Part shown: in pieces, positions 1-6,813 of the stretch
How positions within the stretch are numbered: the first letter of the stretch is position 1
Layout of the letters: each line of letters opens with the position of its first letter
DNA from: CAIXTV01 sp964543995
Lineage (GTDB): Bacteria; Bacteroidota; Bacteroidia; Bacteroidales; CAIXTV01
DNA length: 10,562 nucleotides
Direction: 5' to 3'
NCBI GenBank assembly: GCA_964543995.1
Contig: CAZJBB010000107.1
Coordinates: 1-10,562, forward strand
Made by a program: the position numbers and the translations under genes
Notes under the pieces: generated by a model
Databases searched by the model: none
The model's input: the letters and a program-made list of their open reading frames with translations, nothing else
What the model was told of the DNA's origin: nothing

Positions 1-2
1 GG

Positions 3-56
3 TCAATCGAGCTTAGCGAAGATTGGACCATTACATATATGCAAACGGTATTATAG
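3..56 (+). CDS. Possible C-terminal end of a gene cut by the window edge
   Basis: One frame is open from the left edge to a TAG at 54-56 and reads SIELSEDWTITYMQTVL. If real, this gene converges on upp with 17 bases between the stop codons, which matches the tight convergent spacings elsewhere in the window. Seventeen residues are too few to assign a family. An alternative on the minus strand is a short frame starting at 31 and running off the edge. I cannot decide between these and plain non-coding sequence. Confidence 0.2.
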   Translation, partial: SIELSEDWTITYMQTVL

Positions 57-73
57 GTTCCGGAATAAAAAAA

Positions 74-739
74 TTAAACCAATTCTTCTTTTCTTTTGTT
101 CCCGAAGGCTAAATCACCGGCATCGCCTAAACCGGGTACAATGTATGATTGGGCGGTAAGTTCATCGTCGATGGCTCCGGTCCATAAGCTGAATTTATTT
201 CCGGGCAAATTTCTTTTAAGATATTCAATTCCTTGTAAGCTGGAAATAATGGAAACAATGTGTGTATGAACAGGAGTTCCATAGGTCAATAATTGCTTCA
301 ACGATAACACCAGTGAGTTTCCTGTTGCCAGCATGGGGTCAATAAGAATGAGAGTGCGGTCTTGCAAGGGAGGACAAGAAATATATTCAATTTGAATATC
401 AAATTTTCCACTTTTATGATGGCGCCTATATGCTGAGATGAAAGCATTGTCGGAATGATCGAAAAAATCTAAAAACCCATGATGAAAAGGCAATCCGGCT
501 CGGAGAATGCTGGCAAGCACCGGTTGTTTGGCAAGCACATTTATTTCGGCAACTCCAAGTGAAGTGGTGACTTCTTTGCTCTGATATTCAAGCTTTTTGC
601 TAATCTCGTAAGCAAAAATTTGCCCCAAACGTTCAAGGTTCTTTCTGAATCTCAAGCTATCTGCCTGAATAGTAGAGTCTCTAACTTCTGAAATATATTC
701 ATTAATCAAGGAATTGCTTTCGCCCAAGTTATATATCAT
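74..739 (-). CDS. upp: Uracil phosphoribosyltransferase
   Basis: This cytoplasmic enzyme of pyrimidine salvage joins uracil to PRPP to give UMP and pyrophosphate. The 221 residues are close to the usual 208-220. Visible motifs are the ILRAGLPF segment near residues 78-85, the PRPP-binding loop LIDPMLATGNS at about 132-142, and the uracil-binding C-terminal signature YIVPGLGDAGDLAFG at about 199-213. The insert around residues 104-128 (YRRHHKSG to LQDRT) resembles that of other Bacteroidota UPRTases. The start at 739 gives a complete N-terminus and lies just downstream of a good -7 promoter element at 763-770. It lies 132 bases downstream of the acyltransferase gene on the same strand, so it is probably transcribed from its own promoter. 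No clear terminator hairpin follows the stop codon. Confidence 0.97.
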   Translation of the reverse strand: MIYNLGESNSLINEYISEVRDSTIQADSLRFRKNLERLGQIFAYEISKKLEYQSKEVTTSLGVAEINVLAKQPVLASILRAGLPFHHGFLDFFDHSDNAFISAYRRHHKSGKFDIQIEYISCPPLQDRTLILIDPMLATGNSLVLSLKQLLTYGTPVHTHIVSIISSLQGIEYLKRNLPGNKFSLWTGAIDDELTAQSYIVPGLGDAGDLAFGNKRKEELV

Positions 740-762
740 AGATGGGTTTTTTTAATATTTTT

Positions 763-791
763 CAAATGTAAAAAAAATAAGCTAAAACTAA
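763..791 (-). promoter_or_regulatory. Putative Bacteroidota-type promoter of upp
   Basis: On the minus strand there is an exact -7 element TACATTTG (763-770; consensus TAnnTTTG). Seventeen bases upstream is TTAG (788-791), one mismatch from the -33 element TTTG. Transcription would start near 755, leaving a leader of about 15 bases before the ATG at 739. The rest of the gap, 740-871, is AT-rich and holds no gene. It contains an 8-base direct repeat GTAGAATT at 825-832 and 839-846 of unknown meaning. Confidence 0.45.
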
Positions 792-871
792 TTGAATAGT
801 AAAATATTTTCATGAAATTTATAGGTAGAATTTTAACTGTAGAATTCAAAAGTAATTATCTTGTACTTAAA

Positions 872-1804
872 CTAACTGTTGTTGCGGTATATAGCATAAA
901 AAAGATTAAAGGGAAAAATTAAGCGATTGACTAAATAAGTATAGTAAGCGGTTTTTCTACCACCAAATCCTGCATAAAAACGTGTCAAACCCTTGTCGTT
1001 TGACCCCTCAAAATCAAGCAAATAACCACTGTTAGCATGTTTTTCTATGAAGCTGTCGATTAAAAAAAACATGGATTTACACTCTCGTCCTTTTTCGCTG
1101 TTTCCTGAAAAAAGAAAAATAAACCGATTGGGATGTTTAATAAAAAACGCGGCAGTTAGCAGATTTTTGTCTTTATCCTCAACTCCAAGAAGGATTGCTT
1201 TCCCTTTTTCGATTAATATATTCATTAAATTAAGCAGGGTGGCGTAATTTTCGTCTTTTAGCGCTTTTACTTTTTGGCCTTTATTTTTTCTAAACAAATC
1301 AATGATTTCCTTGGGTTCAACCTTTTCAGTTATGCTCAATGATTTATCGTGAGCATCCTCTATGTTGCGAATGGTATTTGAAGAATAATTGCCTACCAAA
1401 GAATCATAATCCTTATTTAAATCAAGTATAACGTTGATGTTCTTTTTACTGACATACCTTTGGTAATCAAATGGACATTGTTGGTTCAGTTTGATATCAA
1501 TTATGGAATAGGATAATGGGATTTCGGAAAGCATGTTTTGAACCTTGTCGACATATAAGAGCTTTTGTGAAAAAACACCTAATTGTTGAGCAAAAAAAGG
1601 TTGAAAAGTGTATCGGAAAATAATTTTTTTTCGGGTTGGCAAGGGCAAAACAGACACATAGTCATCCTCAATTAATGCATGCCACTCTTCGCATATTGCA
1701 TCGAGGTACCATGAATAGGCATATATAATTTTGTTTACAGCATTATCAATACAAGCATCCCATTTGGAATAATCAATTTCATCATGTTTAACAAATTTGA
1801 TCAT
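872..1804 (-). CDS. FemAB/GNAT-like acyltransferase-fold protein
   Basis: A soluble 310-residue protein without a signal peptide. Its overall pattern is that of the Bacteroidota proteins annotated as GNAT or FemAB-like acetyltransferases. The N-terminal half (about 25-110) has an aromatic-rich segment (IIYAYSWYLDAICEEWHALI, then RYTFQPFFAQQLGVFS). The second half has a strand-helix core around 195-290, with AAFFIKHPNRFIFLFSG at about 218-234 and the closing DFEGSNDKGLTRFYAGFGG at about 264-282. FemAB proteins transfer aminoacyl groups to peptidoglycan precursors; related GNAT proteins transfer acyl groups from CoA. No donor or acceptor can be read from the sequence. Its start overlaps the deacetylase-like gene stop in ATGA, so the two are probably translationally coupled and act in one pathway, plausibly modification of an envelope glycan. 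Confidence 0.75.
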   Translation of the reverse strand: MIKFVKHDEIDYSKWDACIDNAVNKIIYAYSWYLDAICEEWHALIEDDYVSVLPLPTRKKIIFRYTFQPFFAQQLGVFSQKLLYVDKVQNMLSEIPLSYSIIDIKLNQQCPFDYQRYVSKKNINVILDLNKDYDSLVGNYSSNTIRNIEDAHDKSLSITEKVEPKEIIDLFRKNKGQKVKALKDENYATLLNLMNILIEKGKAILLGVEDKDKNLLTAAFFIKHPNRFIFLFSGNSEKGRECKSMFFLIDSFIEKHANSGYLLDFEGSNDKGLTRFYAGFGGRKTAYYTYLVNRLIFPFNLFYAIYRNNS

Positions 1805-3105
1805 TGGGCAAATAATAAAGTTTCTTCAAATACAGCTCTCCAACCTTGCCATCTTCCGGTTTCACTTAAAGATTCATTGTGCCATAAACTAATAAAGGTT
1901 CCATTCAAGGATTGGCATAGTTCGTATAAAGGTTTTATGTAGCTTATTGCTGAGGTTGCTTCAATTTGATAATAGTCTTTTAAGGTGCCATCCATAAAAG
2001 CAATGGGGTGAATGATAAGTTGTGTTGGCTTATCCATTTCCATATCAAAAAATGGAAAAGGAGTGCAAGTACTGGCTCTAAACCCAATTTCTGATGGATA
2101 TCCCATAGAGTAATCATTAAGTACCCCAAATGTAATTAAGTTTTTGTATGTATAAGGTAAATTTAACGTTAAGAAATGTTGTCGGCTATCCGTAATTTCT
2201 TTATTCAAGATTTCGGAAAGTCTGGAGATTTCAATTCCAACTTTAGAAGGTTCTGTATTTGAAGCATACGATGGATGAATGCCCACCAAAGCATAATCAC
2301 TTATTTTTTTTATTAAAGATTGAAATTCTGAGTTATTTACGGGTGTGTTTTTATCCAATTCTGCATAATCGGCAAGTAAAAAGAAAAAAATGGGATCAAA
2401 ATCATATTCTTTTTGTTTTGCCAATATATAATCATAGGAGTCAAAGGGATCAATTTCCTTATTGAAAATAACTTTTAGCCTTGAAGCTATTTCCTTGAAA
2501 TTCCGTTTTGCCATGGATTTATATAGTCCACCCAAAGTTCTTATTAAACCTTTGTTTTTATAAACCCAAGCTAAATCAATGTCGATGGTAGGAATATGTA
2601 CAAATTTGCTTGAACGGAAAATCAAATTGGGATATTTCCATTTAAGAATGTCTTTTAGCATTTGTGCCCAAACATTTACCATGGGCTTTTGAAGGAATCC
2701 ATTTTTATAGGCAACGCTTCCTTTAGGGTCAAAACGACCTAAGCGATCCTTTATGGAAGGTAAATACTCTTCGTATCGACTAATTAAAAAAAAGGAAGCC
2801 GAAAAAATATCGAAAGTTAAGCACGATTGAGGGTCGTGAACCGGAAACAACACCGGTGTTCCATCGGATTCCCCCACCGGGGCTTCAAATACCTTTATTT
2901 GGTGTTCAAATAACAACCCGGACGCATAAATAAAAAGCTCATTTTCAATGGGATGTTGAGAGTAGTTTAGTTTTGGTCCCTCATAAGTATTGAATTCTTC
3001 CATAGAGTCTGTCAAGCGGGCCGATAAGCCTATTATCTTATTGAAAATAAATTCAATAATATACAGAGTTCTGTTGGTGATTTTGGAAGAATATACCAGT
3101 AACAT
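1801..3105 (-). CDS. Polysaccharide-deacetylase-like protein (CE4/NodB-related fold)
   Basis: A 434-residue protein of the type annotated in Bacteroidota as a polysaccharide deacetylase family protein with an N-terminal DUF7033-like region (about 1-160). The deacetylase-like part starts at IPTIDIDLAW (residues 171-180), where the Asp pair sits at 175 and 177, in place of the usual TFDDGP. GIHPSYAS follows with His277, then RQHFL with His310, DYSMGYPSEIGFRAS at about 331-345 and LWHNESLS at about 407-414. Only the first His of the canonical HxxxH pair is present in the second motif. I see no signal peptide or lipobox, so it probably acts in the cytoplasm, for instance on a lipid-linked or nucleotide-linked sugar precursor. 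It starts one base inside the stop of the acyl-CoA synthetase (TAATG) and overlaps the next gene by four bases. The substrate is unknown. Confidence 0.82.
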   Translation of the reverse strand: MLLVYSSKITNRTLYIIEFIFNKIIGLSARLTDSMEEFNTYEGPKLNYSQHPIENELFIYASGLLFEHQIKVFEAPVGESDGTPVLFPVHDPQSCLTFDIFSASFFLISRYEEYLPSIKDRLGRFDPKGSVAYKNGFLQKPMVNVWAQMLKDILKWKYPNLIFRSSKFVHIPTIDIDLAWVYKNKGLIRTLGGLYKSMAKRNFKEIASRLKVIFNKEIDPFDSYDYILAKQKEYDFDPIFFFLLADYAELDKNTPVNNSEFQSLIKKISDYALVGIHPSYASNTEPSKVGIEISRLSEILNKEITDSRQHFLTLNLPYTYKNLITFGVLNDYSMGYPSEIGFRASTCTPFPFFDMEMDKPTQLIIHPIAFMDGTLKDYYQIEATSAISYIKPLYELCQSLNGTFISLWHNESLSETGRWQGWRAVFEETLLFAQ

Positions 3106-5174
3106 TAATGGGTAACTATTTTTTCTATTCGAATACGGGCATCCACAGCAACCACACTTTCAGGACTTCCTAACAATGGGTTTAAGTCCATTTCCGATAT
3201 TTCCGGAGCATAAGTAACCAATTCGCTCAATCGAAGAATGATTTCAACAAATGCATTTTCGTCAACCCCTTTCATACCTCGGGTCCCTTGAATCATTTTA
3301 TATGCTTTCAGATTTTTAAGCATTTTTTCTACTTCGGGTTTTGATACAGGGATGAGGGAAACGGATACATCTTTTAAAACTTCGATAAAAATACCCCCTA
3401 AGCCGCACATAATTAAATGACCAAAGGTGTCTTCCTTTTTAATACCCGCAAAAAGTTCAATGCCTTTATGCATTTTTTGAATCAGAATGGCAACCGTATC
3501 TTTAATCAGCATCATTCTGTTGAATTCATTTTCCACTTGTTCGGTAGAACTTACATTAATAACCACTCCGCCCACATCCGATTTATGAACCGGCCCAACC
3601 ACTTTCATGACCACCGGAAAGCCTAAATCCTTTACAGCTTGTAATGCTTCCTCTGAGGAAGTAACCACTTTTTCTTCCGCTCTGGGTATGCCAACAGCAT
3701 CCAATAAAATGCTCACATTTTCCGGTGATAAATATCCGTCCTCTGCATGGGCAATAACTTCTCGAATAGCGATTTTATCAATATTAAAATTATTTGGTAT
3801 CAATTCACTTGGAAGCGGTGTGTTCCAAATGCGTGACAGTGCATTTCCTAAAGTGACTTCGTCAGGAAAATTTATATGTCCTTTTGAAATAAATTCCTTG
3901 ATTTCTTCTCTTGCGGTGACAATAGAAGGTAATACAGGGAAGATAGGAACTCGGCTGGTTTTCATTTTTTCGTCCAAAACACGGTAAACATCATATACAG
4001 GAAATAAGCCAGGACTTCCAAAAATAACTACAATTCCATCAATGGAATCAAAATAATCATTCACATAATCAATAATAATTCCCAATTGTTCTGCGGTTCC
4101 TGTGGCTAAAAAATCAATAGGATTTGCCACCGATGATCCTCCAAATAATTTAGAAAGCAATTCTTCGCTTTTTTCTCCCTCAATATGGGGCACATTCAGT
4201 CCACCATTTGAAAGGGCATCTGTAAGCATGACTGCAGGACCCCCAGCATGGGTAACTACGGCAATATTGTTTCCTTTTAAGGCTTTATTCATAAAAACGG
4301 ATGCCACGGAAATTAAGTCGTCTCTTCCGTAACATCGAACAATCCCGGCTTTATCGAACAGAGCTTTAACTGAAACGTCGGAGCTCGCCAATGCGCCTGT
4401 GTGTGAGGATGCGGCGCGGCTTCCGGCTTCCGAGGCACCGGCTTTTACAGCCGCAATTTTGCATCCTTTCCGAATGAGAGAACTGGCGTGCTTTAATAAT
4501 TTTTCCGGTTTCCGAACATTTTCTATATATAATAATTTTACTTTGGAACTGGTTTCGGGGTCGAAAGATTCATCTAGATAGGCTAAAATTTCCTCCACGC
4601 CCATTTGGGCAGAATTCCCTACAGAAAATACATTTGCAAATTTTAAACCTTTAGGGATTCCGGCCTCCATAATGAAGCATGCGGTGGCACCCGATCCGGA
4701 AATAAAATCGCATCCTTTGGGGTCAAGCTGTGGAATGGGATAAGTGAAAATACTATGATGGTTTGGCGTCAAAATACCAACACAATTGGGCCCAATCAAG
4801 CACCCGTTAACTTTATCTATCTCGGCAACAATTTTTTTCTCAAGAATTTTACCCTCTTTGCTCTCTTCACTAAAGCCCGCAGAAAGGATAATAAAGGCAC
4901 GGGTTCCTTTTTGATGAGCAAGTATATCTACCGTAACATGGCAATATTTCGCAGCCACGGCAATAATAGCCAAATCCGCTTGGGGTAAATCAATTAAATC
5001 TCTAAAACTCTGAATTCCTTGAACCAAATCTTCCTTTGGATTCACAACATAGAGCTTCCCTTTATACCCTCCATCAATTAAATTTTTCAGAATTTTCCCA
5101 CCCGGTTTACTTGTCTCGTTCGAGGCACCAATAACAACTATGGAGCGAGGATTGATTAAATGTTGGTTGATCAT
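3105..5174 (-). CDS. Acyl-CoA synthetase (ADP/NDP-forming), acetate-CoA ligase family
   Basis: This family interconverts an acyl-CoA, ADP and phosphate with the free acid, CoA and ATP, through phosphohistidine intermediates. From the start I chose, the protein has 689 residues. It begins with the CoA-binding Rossmann domain (SIVVIGASNETSKPGG), followed by two succinyl-CoA-ligase-like domains (IGPNCVGILTP, then ISGSGATACFIMEAG). The phosphorylated His lies in SSHTGALASSD at about His258. The C-terminal ATP-grasp half has GFPVVMKVVGPVHKSDVGG with a second His near 530, then GLGGIFIEVLKDV and EMDLNPLLGS. I start at 5174, where MINQHLINPRSIVVIGAS matches the usual N-terminus. An in-frame ATG at 5270 would add 32 hydrophobic residues unlike the family. 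The substrate acid cannot be read. It is the first gene of a three-gene unit with overlapping junctions. A weak -7-like TTACTTTG lies at 5190-5197. Confidence 0.94.
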   Translation of the reverse strand: MINQHLINPRSIVVIGASNETSKPGGKILKNLIDGGYKGKLYVVNPKEDLVQGIQSFRDLIDLPQADLAIIAVAAKYCHVTVDILAHQKGTRAFIILSAGFSEESKEGKILEKKIVAEIDKVNGCLIGPNCVGILTPNHHSIFTYPIPQLDPKGCDFISGSGATACFIMEAGIPKGLKFANVFSVGNSAQMGVEEILAYLDESFDPETSSKVKLLYIENVRKPEKLLKHASSLIRKGCKIAAVKAGASEAGSRAASSHTGALASSDVSVKALFDKAGIVRCYGRDDLISVASVFMNKALKGNNIAVVTHAGGPAVMLTDALSNGGLNVPHIEGEKSEELLSKLFGGSSVANPIDFLATGTAEQLGIIIDYVNDYFDSIDGIVVIFGSPGLFPVYDVYRVLDEKMKTSRVPIFPVLPSIVTAREEIKEFISKGHINFPDEVTLGNALSRIWNTPLPSELIPNNFNIDKIAIREVIAHAEDGYLSPENVSILLDAVGIPRAEEKVVTSSEEALQAVKDLGFPVVMKVVGPVHKSDVGGVVINVSSTEQVENEFNRMMLIKDTVAILIQKMHKGIELFAGIKKEDTFGHLIMCGLGGIFIEVLKDVSVSLIPVSKPEVEKMLKNLKAYKMIQGTRGMKGVDENAFVEIILRLSELVTYAPEISEMDLNPLLGSPESVVAVDARIRIEKIVTH

Positions 5175-5308
5175 GAATCTTTTTGTCAGCAAAGTAAAGA
5201 ATAAATTGAATATTTTGACACAAAAGTTTGAGATAATGCTGTGGGTATAAATTAATGTTCCCAAAATCATTTCACATTGTGCTCAAAAACACATATTGTT
5301 TTGGCGCT

Positions 5309-5338
5309 TTTGAAATTTGATTTATAGCTTATACTTTG
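5309..5338 (+). promoter_or_regulatory. Possible upstream promoter for the plug-family gene
   Basis: TTTG at 5309-5312 is followed 19 bases later by TACTTTG (5332-5338), one base short of TAnnTTTG. The same place also contains TATACT (5330-5335). Starting near 5345, it would produce a leader of about 100 bases that includes the short open frame at 5396-5452. Weak match. Confidence 0.25.
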
Positions 5339-5395
5339 ATTGAAAAAGGATACTTGGGCTAAACTAGAAATTTCATGCAATATCAAAAGGAGTAA

Positions 5396-5452
5396 ATGGT
5401 ACTGATGAAAAATTACTACTTTTGGCATAGAAAGTATTCTTTACTGCCATGA
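5396..5452 (+). CDS. Possible 18-codon leader peptide overlapping the plug-family start
   Basis: An ATG at 5396 opens an 18-residue frame, MVLMKNYYFWHRKYSLLP, ending in TGA at 5450-5452. This stop overlaps the ATG of the next gene (5449-5451) as ATGA, the arrangement seen in translational coupling. AAAAGGAG (5385-5392) lies three bases before the first ATG and twelve before a second in-frame ATG at 5405. This is the most Shine-Dalgarno-like sequence I noticed in front of any gene here. It could equally be chance in a purine-rich stretch, and it would be untranslated if transcription starts from the -7 element at 5417-5424. Confidence 0.2.
   Translation: MVLMKNYYFWHRKYSLLP
5417..5424 (+). promoter_or_regulatory. 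Putative -7 element for the plug-family gene
   Basis: TACTTTTG is an exact match to TAnnTTTG. Transcription would start near 5431, about 18 bases before the ATG at 5449. No convincing -33 TTTG lies 17-20 bases upstream, so the assignment rests on the -7 element and its position. Confidence 0.4.
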
Positions 5453-6810
5453 AAATTGAGAAACTCAGGTTGAAAGTCGTTATTATATGTATGCTTACTG
5501 TTATTTTAACAAGCTGGGTCAACTTGATTTATTCAAATACCCATCATGTAAGTTGCTATAGCAAACCTGAGAGGGTAAGCCCTGACGATTCGGATTATTA
5601 TAGCAAAACCTATATTCCTTATGAAGATGGTATTTACTCGGATCAAATAAAATCCGCAGTATTTTGCAAATCGGGCTTCGAGCTTTCCATGCCTATCCTT
5701 GTTTTAAATGGCAGTGAAACGCTCAAATTATCTTTCGATGAATTGGGTTCCAATTTAAAAAAATACCGATATACATTATTGCATTGCAATGCCGATGGTT
5801 TGCCTTCGAAACTGCTTAAAAATGAGTATATGGATGGTTTTGCAGACTTTGAAATCACCGAATATGCATTTTCATTTAATACTACTGAAAAATATGTTCA
5901 TTATAATACAGTTTTCCCAAACGAAAATTGCAAAATCCTTCGTTCAGGATGCTATTTTGTTATTGTATACGAAGATAACGACCCGGAAAAAATAGTGATG
6001 ATGAAGAAATTTTGGGTATTGGAACCTTCCATTGGTATTCAAGGAAGTGCTAAACAAACCAAGTTGATAGAAGAAAGAAAATACAAACAGGAGGTCAATT
6101 TTTCTTTAAATCTTGGAAATTATAGAATAGATGCTCCGGCTAAATCGCTTAAAGTTTTTGTAACTCAAAACGGAAGAAAGGATTGTACTCATGATCTTAA
6201 ACCCTCTATGCTTAAAGGGAATACGGTGGACTATGTCTTTGAAGCTGAAAACCTTTTTGATGGAGGAAATGAATTCCGACACATCGACTTAAAAAGCATT
6301 AAACACAACACCGACAGGGTATTAAGAGTCGATTTTGATAGTGGTTCATATCACGTATTTTTAAAACCCGACGAAAGACGAACGTATAAGGTGTACGAAA
6401 CGGACGATGACATTAACGGAAAATTGCTTTTAAAAACGGAAGAAGGAAGAAACTCGGATATCGAAGGAGAATATGTTTGGGTGTATTTCAATTTACCGAT
6501 GAGCAACCCTGTTTTTACCGGAAATGTGTATTTATTGGGATCTTTATGTAATTGGCAGTATAATAAATCTTCGCAGCTTACTTACGATTATAAGCATCAG
6601 CGTTACTATACTCGTTTATTGCTTAAGCAAGGTTATTACAATTATCAATATGTGGTTTTAGAAACCGGAACCAAATGTGCTGATATCGCTTATATAGAAG
6701 GAAATCACTTCGAAACACAAAACGATTATAATATTTGGGTGTATTATAGGGGCGAATCGGACGATTATGATAAACTCATAGGATTTACAAGCATTCCATC
6801 AAATCAATAA
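5449..6810 (+). CDS. Secreted DUF5103 protein, type IX secretion system plug family
   Basis: A 453-residue exported protein. Residues 8-24 (LKVVIICMLTVILTSWV) form the hydrophobic core of a type I signal peptide, with no lipobox Cys at its end. Residues 65-190 match the DUF5103 pattern: DQIKSAVFCKSG, LSMPILVLNGSETLKLSFDELG, YTLLHCNADG, then a family-typical EYMDGF and FSFNTTEKYVHYNTVFPNE, closing on a YEDNDPEKIVMMKKFWVLEP strand. The C-terminal part (about 345-410, VYLLGSLCNW to YYNYQYVV) looks like an immunoglobulin-like E-set fold. In Flavobacterium the family founder is the plug that closes the SprA translocon of type IX secretion. Homologues are widespread in Bacteroidota, and whether this copy does that job is inferred. 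The family Trp after HCNAD is Gly here, and eight Cys remain after the signal peptide. It converges on the ABC permease with only three bases between stops. Confidence 0.88.
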   Translation: MKIEKLRLKVVIICMLTVILTSWVNLIYSNTHHVSCYSKPERVSPDDSDYYSKTYIPYEDGIYSDQIKSAVFCKSGFELSMPILVLNGSETLKLSFDELGSNLKKYRYTLLHCNADGLPSKLLKNEYMDGFADFEITEYAFSFNTTEKYVHYNTVFPNENCKILRSGCYFVIVYEDNDPEKIVMMKKFWVLEPSIGIQGSAKQTKLIEERKYKQEVNFSLNLGNYRIDAPAKSLKVFVTQNGRKDCTHDLKPSMLKGNTVDYVFEAENLFDGGNEFRHIDLKSIKHNTDRVLRVDFDSGSYHVFLKPDERRTYKVYETDDDINGKLLLKTEEGRNSDIEGEYVWVYFNLPMSNPVFTGNVYLLGSLCNWQYNKSSQLTYDYKHQRYYTRLLLKQGYYNYQYVVLETGTKCADIAYIEGNHFETQNDYNIWVYYRGESDDYDKLIGFTSIPSNQ

Positions 6811-6813
6811 ATG

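Larger units (their letters stand above)
5175..5448. other. Divergent promoter region between the acyl-CoA synthetase unit and the plug-family gene
   Basis: A 274-base AT-rich stretch between two diverging genes, so it must hold promoters in both directions. Rightward candidates are listed separately. Leftward, the best match is TTACTTTG (5190-5197, minus strand), one mismatch from TAnnTTTG, which would leave a very short leader. I see no strong hairpin, operator-like dyad or RNA gene. The only conspicuous extra is a short open frame with a purine-rich ribosome-binding-like site at 5385-5392. Confidence 0.6.

Noticed and set aside
3607..3987. Plus-strand open frame of 126 codons
   Set aside because: It is antisense to the well-supported ATP-grasp and linker part of the acyl-CoA synthetase. 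Its product is low in complexity, with many Ser and Thr, and it resembles no known family.
5175..5270. Upstream start of the acyl-CoA synthetase at 5270, adding 32 residues
   Set aside because: The added stretch is hydrophobic and unlike the family, whose members begin near the INPRSIVVIGAS segment. The protein is cytoplasmic, so a membrane-like extension is implausible. The ATG at 5174 fits better.
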